Of a DNA stretch of 64,000 bases, positions 44,669 to 52,877 are shown piece by piece. The position numbers and the translations under genes are program-made. Position 1 is the stretch's first letter. The number at the start of each line of letters is the position of its first letter. Under the pieces are notes generated by a model, which saw nothing but the letters and a program-made list of their open reading frames with translations, was not told the DNA's origin and ran no database searches. Source of the stretch: CBDCYH01 sp965224105 (GTDB lineage Bacteria > Bacteroidota > Rhodothermia > Rhodothermales > JABDKH01); contig CBDCYH010000002.1 in the NCBI GenBank assembly GCA_965224105.1, forward strand, positions 2,046,001-2,110,000. Reading direction: 5' to 3'.

Positions 44669-45706
44669 CTACTTGGCGCTGTTTCCAGAACCATGCCTGT
44701 GGACCAGAATCGTTGTCACGGGCTGTAGACCCTTACCGGGTATTTTAGCCACTACCGTCATCGCCATGATCCTGTCGGGCTCAAAGAGTGATATGTCGAT
44801 CGTCCACGAATTGGTGGTCAGTTTGTATTCACCGAAATTCAGACCGTCCCCGTCCGAGACGTCCACGTTGTAAGTAACCCCTTCGACGTCGTCGATGGCA
44901 GGCCAGCTAAAGGTAACAGGCCCTTCCGTTTCAGCGGGGAGTTGAACAACGCTGTTGCCGTAGAGCGACTGTCCCTCTTCATCCAGCAGACCACTGTGGA
45001 TTCTACCACCTGTTGCTTCGTCCGGAGCTACTCCGGCCGTCGGCAATGGTATAATCGTTTTTCCAACGGGAATCAGAAGCACCATAAGCATGACACCCAC
45101 CGCGAACGCCATCGCAGGTGCGGGCCAGCGCAGGGCCAGAATCTGGTCAAACGCTCTGTTGACTCCGTTGATGAGCGACGCCCACTCTTCCTCTCGCAGG
45201 CTCTTGTCAGCAATCTGAATTTCAGGAGTCTTCTTCATAGCCTCCACCATTTCAAACGGAGCGATGAGGCTGGATTGAACCGGCACTGCAAGCTCTTTCT
45301 TGATCGCAGAGTACTGAGAGAAACACCAGTGGCAATCGGAGAGGTGATTACTTACCACCAATCGATCTTGCCCCTCAAGGGAATTGTCTGCGTACGCAGC
45401 TAGAACCTCATCAGCTACATGGATCATCGTGCCAGGAGGTTGCGAATCGTTATCATCATCAACCGTGTGGATGCGGGATGACATCATATTTTTTCCTTTA
45501 CTCATTAGTGACTGCACTCGGTCTATTTCTTCTTGACAGTTTGGACATTGAGAGATATGAGCATCCAGCTCTTGCTGAATGCCATCCTCAAAGCCTCCCT
45601 GGAGGTACCGTGATGCATCACCAAACGACATTTGTTTGGTAGGGCATGCGGAGCGATGTGCTGGGGGTTTATCTTGAATAGTCATAATCGTAGCGTGTCT
45701 CTTCAC
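44669..45706 (-). CDS. Anti-sigma factor with two zinc fingers and an Ig-like ectodomain
   Basis: Encodes 345 residues. Two zinc-binding anti-sigma domains lie in the cytoplasmic half: HISQCPNCQ and HLSDCHWCF both fit H-x3-C-x2-C. A transmembrane helix follows (AMAFAVGVMLMVLLIPVG). The ectodomain carries a single FN3/Ig-like module (VTFSWPAIDDVEGVTYNVDV, LTTNSWTIDISLF, VVAKIPGKGLQPVTTILV). Its start overlaps the stop of the divergent sigma gene by four bases (ATGA), so it is that protein's partner. Domain duplication of the zinc finger is uncommon in ECF anti-sigma factors. The ectodomain resembles modules in the subtilisin encoded upstream. Confidence 0.87.
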   Translation of the reverse strand: MKRHATIMTIQDKPPAHRSACPTKQMSFGDASRYLQGGFEDGIQQELDAHISQCPNCQEEIDRVQSLMSKGKNMMSSRIHTVDDDNDSQPPGTMIHVADEVLAAYADNSLEGQDRLVVSNHLSDCHWCFSQYSAIKKELAVPVQSSLIAPFEMVEAMKKTPEIQIADKSLREEEWASLINGVNRAFDQILALRWPAPAMAFAVGVMLMVLLIPVGKTIIPLPTAGVAPDEATGGRIHSGLLDEEGQSLYGNSVVQLPAETEGPVTFSWPAIDDVEGVTYNVDVSDGDGLNFGEYKLTTNSWTIDISLFEPDRIMAMTVVAKIPGKGLQPVTTILVHRHGSGNSAK

Positions 45707-46755
45707 GAGTTAACTTGGGGCGCCATGGATGATTGTGTACCCATGCTTCTCAACATTGCTTTCAATCCCTTTACTGAGATTGATGATGATTGTAAATCTC
45801 CGTCCAACCAATTTTCAGCCTCTGCGAGAAGGCTGCTGTGCCTGGTAGACAGCTGTTGGCCAACTTTCTTTAGGATGTGATCGACAGATTGGTAAATGCT
45901 GTGGATCGTCGTTTTTCCAGTGCGTGGCTTTACCGGTAGCGTTATGTCTAGCTCAGAGCAGGTCGACAAGATGGACGTGGCATCCAACTCCTGATCAAAG
46001 ACCATGTCTAACAGTAATTTTTCATTTTCGGGGAGCACGCGGATGAGATTGCAAATTGTTTCCCAAATATTTTCCACCGCTTCCTGTATCGGCAAAACTT
46101 CGAGTCTGTAAGGCAGATCGTGGTCATCTTCGTCGTAGGCTCCTTCCGGATCTCTCAAAACAAGATGCAAGTTTCCGGCGGTCACGAGCGCGTGCGTAAT
46201 TCGCTTTTGCGATTTTTCGACATCATCGTACGACATCGACAGGTTGCGCGCGATTATTTCCGGAGACCGTTGCATCACCATCTGTTCAAACACTTTTCCG
46301 TCGGTTTCTCCCAATTCCTTGATTTCTGCTGGGCGTGTTATTTGGTCTACCCGCAACTTGCGCTTGTGACGAATCCAGTCGGTACGGAGAGATCCGTGTA
46401 ACACCGATGCGACGAATGTCTCCAGACTCGAACGGCCGTCGTAGTTCTTGAGCTTGCCAGTATGCTTCTTATGCTTGTAGAAATATTCGAAAGTGAAAGC
46501 ATATATCTCCAGGCCTTCGTCGCAGCCAACCCTGTTGTCGGAAAGTGACTGCACGTTATTTTTAGCCAGCGCATGGAAGACGCAGTGGACCACGGCCTTG
46601 TTGTATGGGCAGGCTTCGCTACACAGTTGCCAGGAACGGCGCCATATCCTGTCTGTGAACTTCAACACGAATTGATTCCAGGCATCGGAATCGCCGTCCA
46701 GGATGCGCGCGACCCATTTCTGATCGCTTGAATATGTTTTTGCCGGGTTTGCCAT
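45703..46755 (-). CDS. Large divergent sigma-70-like factor
   Basis: Encodes 350 residues, about twice an ECF sigma factor. A region-2 core is recognisable (LDGDSDAWNQFVLKFTDRIW, YDGRSSLETFVASVLHGSLR, TDWIRHKRKLRVDQ). A long middle section with acidic insertions (RDPEGAYDEDDHDLPYRL) separates it from a degenerate region 4 (LIRVLPENEKLLLDMVFDQE, TGKTTIHSIYQSVDHILKKV). Four-base overlap with the following two-zinc-finger anti-sigma gene supports the assignment. The region-4 helix-turn-helix is poorly conserved, so promoter recognition may differ from normal ECF factors. It follows the subtilisin gene after 74 bases. Confidence 0.75.
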   Translation of the reverse strand: MANPAKTYSSDQKWVARILDGDSDAWNQFVLKFTDRIWRRSWQLCSEACPYNKAVVHCVFHALAKNNVQSLSDNRVGCDEGLEIYAFTFEYFYKHKKHTGKLKNYDGRSSLETFVASVLHGSLRTDWIRHKRKLRVDQITRPAEIKELGETDGKVFEQMVMQRSPEIIARNLSMSYDDVEKSQKRITHALVTAGNLHLVLRDPEGAYDEDDHDLPYRLEVLPIQEAVENIWETICNLIRVLPENEKLLLDMVFDQELDATSILSTCSELDITLPVKPRTGKTTIHSIYQSVDHILKKVGQQLSTRHSSLLAEAENWLDGDLQSSSISVKGLKAMLRSMGTQSSMAPQVNS

Positions 46756-46829
46756 GGATTGGGAAAGGGAACCACCAGCACATAGTATCGGACGGAAGGT
46801 CCCGAATCATTAAGGCAGAGCAGCGTTTG

Positions 46830-49766
46830 CTAGCGTGCGAGCGATGTGAGGGCGCCGGCGAGATCAATGGATGCTCCCGAGCCAGAATCAACCCTGAACT
46901 TGTCGATATACTCTAATCCTTGCCTGTATGTCCACGTTGGGTGGCGGGAAAGCACCGACGCAAGGAGACCGGCAACCCTCGGGGTCGCGAAAGATGTCCC
47001 CTCGAATTTCCGATTGTTCCAGCTGACCTCACCGTCCGCGACGAATTGCGGCCTCGGCCGTCCGTCGTTGGTCGGGCCGTCTGAACTGTGCGTAAACCCA
47101 TCGGCTCCGATAGGTACCACCGCCGGCGAGTTGGCCGTCGCGACACCGCTCGCCAGACTGCTACTCGTCACTGGAGCAACCGACGCTCCTTCGGGAGGAG
47201 GGTAGATGTATAGTTCGAATTTTGGCTGTCGGTCCAAGGCATTCTCCCGTTGCGTAATAACCAGCCTGTACGATTGCGTCCCTGGTAGGAAAGGTCTGAA
47301 ATTGCTGATCCTTTCTACCGGCTCTGTGTATCCATCACGCGACTGACGATTCCTTGATGCAAACGGTTTGCCGCTTCTGGACAAGAGCGGGTCGCCCGAT
47401 GAAGATTGGATTTCCATGTCAAGATCTGTCGATGGGCCGCTCCAATCATTCCAGCTCAGCAAGATGTTGTAGGATTTTTTTGAGGACAATTTGAGATCGA
47501 GATAATCTCGGTTGCCAAACCGGTGAATCCCATTGCGCGACACATCAGAAAAGGTGGCCTCCCAATGGCTCTTCGCGAAATTCCCGGCAGCCACAGTCAT
47601 TGCGGCTTTGTTTCCGAGAATCGACGATACCGTGCGTGCAAACGTGGATGTACCGTCATAGTCGTCGTAGGCATTAGACCACGACACCGAACAGGTTACG
47701 ACCCGTACACCGAGGTTGTTGACCGCATACCGCAACGCCTGTTGGAATTCCGGTTCCGTGTCAAAATTGATGAGATGGACGACAGCGTTCTGAGGCAGGA
47801 AATCAGACATTGCCCGGACGCTTAGGACACCGTGCAATGCATCGGTCGAAGAGGAACCCTCGATCTTTCTATCCTGACGGAAGGAGTGGAATACGGCCTT
47901 GTCTCCGAGGACACTTGTGATTGCGGCCTTGTCGAATCCGAACTCCAGAACAGCGACGTGAATCTCCTCACCATCGATTTGCGGGAGGTTGGCATATTTG
48001 TCATCGTCCTGGATCGTTCCTGCGTCTCCGATTCCAAAAATTTGGTGCGGGGATGGGAGCCTTGCGATTTCGATCGCGCTCAGTTCACTCAGGGCCGCGA
48101 CCGCATGAAATGGGACACGAATTTGGATCCATGGATGTTCGACTAGTACGATTTCGGCTCCAGCATCCAGTATCCGGCTACGAAGGTTTTCGGTGATCAG
48201 ACGGTCTAATTTAACGAGCACCGTTGCGGAGTCCGCCATATTGCCACCTCTTTCGGCCTCGGCGATCGCTTCTGCCAACTCGTGAGAGATTTTGGCGCTT
48301 TGCTCAACCGCGAATGCAATTGGCGCCGACTGGATAATGTCGCTCGACGGAAGGACAGCCGTAATTTCGGCACTGTAAGTTTTTCCGGCAGTGAGAGAGG
48401 CTTCCATCGACGGGTATTCCATCCGTGGCCATCCAGCCGCCTCGTGCCTCCATATTGTTTCACCCGATTCGAGGTCTTTAACCTCGACGGTAAATTTCCT
48501 TGCGGAGGTGTCCGCGGATGCCCATTCGAAGTATGGTCTCGGGGGTGTGGTCTCGCCGGCGGTGGGTGCTATTAGCTCGAGGTCAGAGTCCCCTTCGCCG
48601 GTATTGGTAATCATTACAGTCGAGTGATCAACGATCTCACCCGCCTGAACCTTGATGATCGCCAGGTCATTTTTTCCAGACGGAGTAAAGAGTCCCGACG
48701 ATGTAATCGTGCCCGCGGATGCAGGTAAGACCGTCCACGAGCTAATCAGGTTGTCAATTGGAAGGCCTTGTACTGAGTACCCAGTAAGCGAAAACTGCAC
48801 TGCTTCCCCGGTTGCGGCCGTAAGCTCTTGCGGTTCCAGGCGGAGCTCGCTAAGTCCTGAAGGGATGTCACTCTCCGCCGTGCTGGTGGAGTTCTCCGTG
48901 TAGAACCAGTACATCTCGCTGCTGAAGCGCCTGTCTGATGAGATGGTGCTTGCGATGGCCGAGACCTGCCATGCATATACACGACCGGGTTTTAGCTCCG
49001 TCGCGAATGCAGGGTACGTTAGTGAAGTCTGGTTCTCGACTCGCTGTCTGAAGACGGGGAAATTAGTCACGATGTCCTGCTGGGCAACTTGTCCTGGCTG
49101 CACCTCGAATAGCTCAACTTCAAATTGGGTCGCATCAGATTGCCAGTAAAAAACGGGTTTCGGATTTACTACGCTTTCCGGAATCCCACCAAGCGGTTGT
49201 CCAGGAGAAACTGCGTCGATTTGTGTCGCATCGGATGATGTGGAAATAAGGCCTTCGGCCTCCCCGAGGTTGATTGGGTCGCCATCCAGGACGTCGATGA
49301 CTCGGGCGTTGAAGTAATACTCATCTACGGGCACCTGTCCGCGTGCGAGGACGAACGCTGCAAGCTCATCTGCGGCGTCTGTGAACTCGTAGTCGTCGAA
49401 GTCACGGTTGGTGAGGAGCACAGACTGGTTAGGTTGAACAATGCCCACCCGGTGCATCAAAGTCCCAAGGAAGCCCGCCTGGGTGCCGCCAACATCAACC
49501 TCCACCACAAGATTCCTTCTCTCGTTGTCATTGACGAGGGTAACCGAAAACAAAATCGCCGAAGCTTCAGGATGAATAGGATCGAAGTCGGATAGCCTGA
49601 TCATATCCACCGGGGTAGGGTCAATTTGGACAACGACACCCTGGGCAACCGCTGTCGTGACTGGGGCCCCAAACAGGCATATCAGCAGAAAAAATGCAAG
49701 CGGAAAACGTTTTCCTGACAGTAAGCGCATCAGAAACATCGAAATAAGGAATTGAGGGGGATGCAT
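46830..49766 (-). CDS. Subtilisin-like (S8/S53-like) peptidase with Ig-like modules and an altered triad
   Basis: Encodes 978 residues: Sec signal peptide (FPLAFFLLICLFGAPVTTAVAQ), an N-terminal 200-residue beta domain, two Ig/FN3-like modules (PVFYWQSDATQFEVELFE and PYFEWASADTSARKFTVEV), a BIG/BACON-like insert (EPQELTAATGEAVQFSLTGY) between them, and a C-terminal peptidase domain. His645 (LHGVLSV), the oxyanion Asn (AAGNFAKSHW) and Ser925 (GTSFATPRVAGL) are in place. The usual Asp is Glu608 (VAVLEFGFD instead of VAVxDxGxD). The start is ATG 49766; ATGs at 49739 and 49730 also lie before the signal core. No C-terminal sorting domain follows the protease. First gene of the sigma/anti-sigma operon. 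Confidence 0.88.
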   Translation of the reverse strand: MHPPQFLISMFLMRLLSGKRFPLAFFLLICLFGAPVTTAVAQGVVVQIDPTPVDMIRLSDFDPIHPEASAILFSVTLVNDNERRNLVVEVDVGGTQAGFLGTLMHRVGIVQPNQSVLLTNRDFDDYEFTDAADELAAFVLARGQVPVDEYYFNARVIDVLDGDPINLGEAEGLISTSSDATQIDAVSPGQPLGGIPESVVNPKPVFYWQSDATQFEVELFEVQPGQVAQQDIVTNFPVFRQRVENQTSLTYPAFATELKPGRVYAWQVSAIASTISSDRRFSSEMYWFYTENSTSTAESDIPSGLSELRLEPQELTAATGEAVQFSLTGYSVQGLPIDNLISSWTVLPASAGTITSSGLFTPSGKNDLAIIKVQAGEIVDHSTVMITNTGEGDSDLELIAPTAGETTPPRPYFEWASADTSARKFTVEVKDLESGETIWRHEAAGWPRMEYPSMEASLTAGKTYSAEITAVLPSSDIIQSAPIAFAVEQSAKISHELAEAIAEAERGGNMADSATVLVKLDRLITENLRSRILDAGAEIVLVEHPWIQIRVPFHAVAALSELSAIEIARLPSPHQIFGIGDAGTIQDDDKYANLPQIDGEEIHVAVLEFGFDKAAITSVLGDKAVFHSFRQDRKIEGSSSTDALHGVLSVRAMSDFLPQNAVVHLINFDTEPEFQQALRYAVNNLGVRVVTCSVSWSNAYDDYDGTSTFARTVSSILGNKAAMTVAAGNFAKSHWEATFSDVSRNGIHRFGNRDYLDLKLSSKKSYNILLSWNDWSGPSTDLDMEIQSSSGDPLLSRSGKPFASRNRQSRDGYTEPVERISNFRPFLPGTQSYRLVITQRENALDRQPKFELYIYPPPEGASVAPVTSSSLASGVATANSPAVVPIGADGFTHSSDGPTNDGRPRPQFVADGEVSWNNRKFEGTSFATPRVAGLLASVLSRHPTWTYRQGLEYIDKFRVDSGSGASIDLAGALTSLAR

Positions 49767-49845
49767 GCCTTTCTGGTATCGGCCGTTTGGAATCCGATAG
49801 TAATACCGCCGAGCTGCAACACTCCCGCCGATTGTTCGTTTGCAA

Positions 49846-50220
49846 ATGCCCCCAAAACTATCTCAGGTGAATCTTTCAGTGCCGGTTTTGTCCCCACCCG
49901 GAGAAATCAGACTAAAAAAGCTTCTGGAATACCTTGATGAGGACCCAGACGACACGTTTTGCCTGTTTGCGACGGCAATGGAGTACGTTGGACTGGGGCG
50001 GTCGAATGAGGGTTTGGCAACCTTCGAAAAGCTTATTGCCGTTGATCCCAACTACGTGGGTGCCTATTATCATTGGGCAAAATTATTGGAGGCCCGGGGA
50101 GAAAAAGAACGCGCCCTGGCTATTTACAGGCGCGGAATTGATGTGGCTGAAGCGATGAGGGACTTCCACGCAAAGTCTGAATTACAGGCTGCGCTGATCG
50201 AGGCTGAGGATGATTACTAA
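49846..50220 (+). CDS. Small TPR-like protein
   Basis: Encodes about 124 residues from ATG 49846 (TTG 49840 is also in frame). Two to three TPR helices are visible: EYLDEDPDDTFCLFATAMEY, LGRSNEGLATFEKLIAVDPN and YHWAKLLEARGEKERALAIY, with the usual A/G/Y spacing and a final charged helix (SELQAALIEAEDDY). No signal peptide, so cytoplasmic and probably a protein-binding adaptor. It is 21 bases before the LysM protein gene and divergent from the subtilisin gene (79-base gap). Confidence 0.85.
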   Translation: MPPKLSQVNLSVPVLSPPGEIRLKKLLEYLDEDPDDTFCLFATAMEYVGLGRSNEGLATFEKLIAVDPNYVGAYYHWAKLLEARGEKERALAIYRRGIDVAEAMRDFHAKSELQAALIEAEDDY

Positions 50221-50241
50221 CTGCTATAGTTTACGAGTAAA

Positions 50242-51132
50242 ATGAATACCCCTGTTTGCCGCCGAAGCCTGGGAGCGATTTCGGTGGTATTGATGATATT
50301 ATTCCTCGGCTCTCAGACGCGCGAGGCTGCAGCTCAAAGTGAATGGGTGACGCACACCGTTGTGAAAGGCGAAACGCTCTATCGCATTTCCGTTAACTCG
50401 AGCATTCCGGTTGACGAGATCAAGCGAATCAACGGCCTTGTGGACAACACCATCCACGTTGGACAGGTTTTGAAACTCTACAGGAATCCGTCGGCAGTTG
50501 CGTCTCCGGTTGTCGATCCTGTTCCCGACCCTCCTGTAACGGAGGATCCACCAGTGCAACAACCGCCGCCTCCAGATATCGAACCGACAGAAGCTGCGCC
50601 GGATGTTGAGCCCGTCGTGCAACCTGCACGCATGCCAACGTCTCCTGGATCACCGGATCTTGTTTATCATACTTTTGAGCAGGGCGAAACCCTGTACTCA
50701 GTATCCGTCAAGTACGGCACGACGGTGGACTCCTTGTTGCAGGTTAATGGCGGCTATGCGTTCCGGTTTGCCCCGGGCGACAGCCTACTTGTTCCCGTGA
50801 AACGAGTTGGTGGTAACGTGTCCACGTATGATGTACCGAGTGTTTACGAACAAGGTTACCTGAGACAGTATCCCGCCAACTACAAGTCGAGGTTGATGGC
50901 CAACGGGGAACGGTATTCCGCAAACAAATTTGTTGTAAGTCACACAAGCCTGCCATTTGGTACGCTTGTCCTAATAACTTGTCCTGGAAATAACCGCAGC
51001 ACGTTTGCCGAGGTCAGCGATCGGCTTCCCGAAGGATCTGATTACCTAATGGATATGTCGGCTGCTGTCGCGAGCGCGCTAAAACTGGACCGCGCGGATG
51101 ATCCCAAGGTGGAAGTAAGGATAGTTCAGTAG
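50242..51132 (+). CDS. LysM and RlpA-like (double-psi barrel) cell wall protein
   Basis: Encodes 296 residues: Sec signal peptide (cut near AAAQS), LysM 1 (HTVVKGETLYRISVNSSIPV, INGLVDNTIHVGQVLKL), a Pro-rich linker, LysM 2 (HTFEQGETLYSVSVKYGTTV, VNGGYAFRFAPGDSLLV) and a C-terminal RlpA-like double-psi beta-barrel (RLMANGERYSANKFVVSHTS, LPFGTLVLITCPGNNRS, FAEVSDRLPEGSDYLMDMSA). The Asp of the RlpA motif is kept, while the usual DRGPF is DRLPE. It should bind peptidoglycan; whether it cleaves glycan strands as E. coli-type RlpA of Pseudomonas does is open. Likely co-transcribed with the TPR gene and the FMN reductase. Confidence 0.9.
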   Translation: MNTPVCRRSLGAISVVLMILFLGSQTREAAAQSEWVTHTVVKGETLYRISVNSSIPVDEIKRINGLVDNTIHVGQVLKLYRNPSAVASPVVDPVPDPPVTEDPPVQQPPPPDIEPTEAAPDVEPVVQPARMPTSPGSPDLVYHTFEQGETLYSVSVKYGTTVDSLLQVNGGYAFRFAPGDSLLVPVKRVGGNVSTYDVPSVYEQGYLRQYPANYKSRLMANGERYSANKFVVSHTSLPFGTLVLITCPGNNRSTFAEVSDRLPEGSDYLMDMSAAVASALKLDRADDPKVEVRIVQ

Positions 51133-51149
51133 ACGTAAACCCGCAGGCT

Positions 51150-51740
51150 ATGTCTGATTTAATAATTGTCGGAATCGCGGGTAGTCTGAGAAAGGGTTCC
51201 TATAATCGGATGCTTCTTGAGGCAGCGATTGATCTCGCTCCGGAAGGGATGGGAGTTTATCGCACGCGAATCGACCGAGTACCACTGTACAATGGTGATA
51301 TTGAAGAGCTAGGAGATCCAGAGCCGGTGACGGCGTTAAAATCATCCATCTACGGCGCTGATGGGGTGATCTTTTTTTCGCCTGAGTATAATGCCAGCAT
51401 TCCTGCAGTAATGAAGAACGTCATTGATTGGGCGTCGAGGCCGTACCGAAGTGAGAGAGACCCGAGGGTTGGAAGACCAGTTTCAGTGATGAACGGAAAG
51501 CCGGTTTCTATTGTTGGCGCCACACCTGGCCGTCTGGGGACCGCGCGCATGCAGAACCACATGCGCGTTTCTCTTGCAAACATGAATGCAATCGTGATGC
51601 CGCAGCCTGCCCTGATGGTGATGGGAGCGAACAGGTTGTTCAACGAAGCGGGCGATCTGATTGATGATGGCACCGTAAACAGACTACGTAAGCACCTCGT
51701 AGCATTCGGCGATTGGGTTAGGCTACTCAAGAATAGCTAA
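51150..51740 (+). CDS. NADPH-dependent FMN reductase family protein
   Basis: Encodes 196 residues, flavodoxin-like fold. FMN phosphate-binding loop GIAGSLRKGSYNRML, the flavin motif FFSPEYNASIPAVMKNVIDW and the segment VSIVGATPGRLGTARMQNHM match the chromate/azo/quinone reductase group. The physiological acceptor is not evident. It lies 17 bases after the LysM protein gene and 15 bases before the glycosyltransferase. Confidence 0.93.
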   Translation: MSDLIIVGIAGSLRKGSYNRMLLEAAIDLAPEGMGVYRTRIDRVPLYNGDIEELGDPEPVTALKSSIYGADGVIFFSPEYNASIPAVMKNVIDWASRPYRSERDPRVGRPVSVMNGKPVSIVGATPGRLGTARMQNHMRVSLANMNAIVMPQPALMVMGANRLFNEAGDLIDDGTVNRLRKHLVAFGDWVRLLKNS

Positions 51741-51755
51741 CTGAGGTAGACTTTT

Positions 51756-52877
51756 TTGTCGGTCAAACCACGAGTAACAGTGGTCGCTGTTTTGCCACCT
51801 CCGGTGAACGGCAACACAGTGACAACAAAAGGGATCGTCGATCTTCTTGCTCCGCTGCACGAAGTGAGGGTGCTCAATTGGTCACCGGGTGGATCGCGCA
51901 TAAATACATCATTCAGACTCAAGAAGATTTTCCGGGTTCTATATTCTGGCGCCAAATTACTATCTGGCCAGCGTGGAGAAATCGCGTACTCCGTGGCGTG
52001 CGACAATCACGGACTATTTTTTAATTTGTTTACCCTGTTGATCGCTCGCATACGCGGTTACAGGATTATTCTGCACCATCACGCCTATTCGTATTTGTAC
52101 AAATCGGATTGGCGGATGCGCGTACTGGACAATGTGATCGCATCTTCAGGCTATCACGTGTTTGGATGCGACCAGATGGCGAAGGATTTCCGGAAGATCT
52201 ACGATTCTGAATCCCCGTACAGAATTCTCCCAAATACTACCGTTCTAGACTGGGAGGTAAGCACCCTGGGGTCTAATACCGCGGTAAGCAACGACGGCAG
52301 ACTGCGGTTGGGTTTCATCAGCAATATTACCCTGGAGAAAGGGTTGGTCGACGTCTTGGAAACCTTTGCGCGACTGCGCGAGCACGGCAAGGATGTGAGC
52401 CTCCTACTGGCGGGACCCGTCCAGTCGGGGATTGAGGAAACGCTTATTCGCGATGCGAGTGAAAAGTATCCGCAAGACCTCACATATCTTGGGCCTGTAT
52501 ACGGCGAGGATAAAGCGACATTTTACAAATCTATCGACGTCTTGCTTTTCCCGACCCGATACAAAGTTGAGGTACAGCCTTTAGTGGTAGCAGAAGCGTT
52601 GCTCGAAGGGAAACCCGTAATAGCATACGGACGTGCGTGCATCCCGGAGCTCATTGGAGATACGGGAGGGGCCTCGGTAGAAATCCATTCCGATTTTGTC
52701 TCGGAAGCATCCAGGATGATTGCCGAATGGCAGGATGACTCTGCGCTTTTTGAGCAAGCAACAGAACGCGCTTCCCAAAGAGGGCTAACACTAATCTCTG
52801 AGGCAAAAGCATTGATGAAGGAGTTCGTCTGCGAAATCCACCTGCTACCTGAAGTGAATAAGGAGACGATCCAATGA
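51756..52877 (+). CDS. Glycosyltransferase, GT-B fold (family 4-like)
   Basis: Encodes 373 residues from a TTG at 51756; no ATG lies near. The N-terminal domain has the loop AVLPPPVNGNTVTTKGIVDL and the C-terminal domain has the donor-binding RLGFISNITLEKGLVDVLET and the E-x7-E-like region VQPLVVAEALLEGKPVIAYG of GT4 enzymes. It transfers a sugar to a lipid or polysaccharide acceptor, probably in surface glycan assembly. Overlaps the following methyltransferase gene by four bases (ATGA). Confidence 0.9.
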   Translation: MSVKPRVTVVAVLPPPVNGNTVTTKGIVDLLAPLHEVRVLNWSPGGSRINTSFRLKKIFRVLYSGAKLLSGQRGEIAYSVACDNHGLFFNLFTLLIARIRGYRIILHHHAYSYLYKSDWRMRVLDNVIASSGYHVFGCDQMAKDFRKIYDSESPYRILPNTTVLDWEVSTLGSNTAVSNDGRLRLGFISNITLEKGLVDVLETFARLREHGKDVSLLLAGPVQSGIEETLIRDASEKYPQDLTYLGPVYGEDKATFYKSIDVLLFPTRYKVEVQPLVVAEALLEGKPVIAYGRACIPELIGDTGGASVEIHSDFVSEASRMIAEWQDDSALFEQATERASQRGLTLISEAKALMKEFVCEIHLLPEVNKETIQ

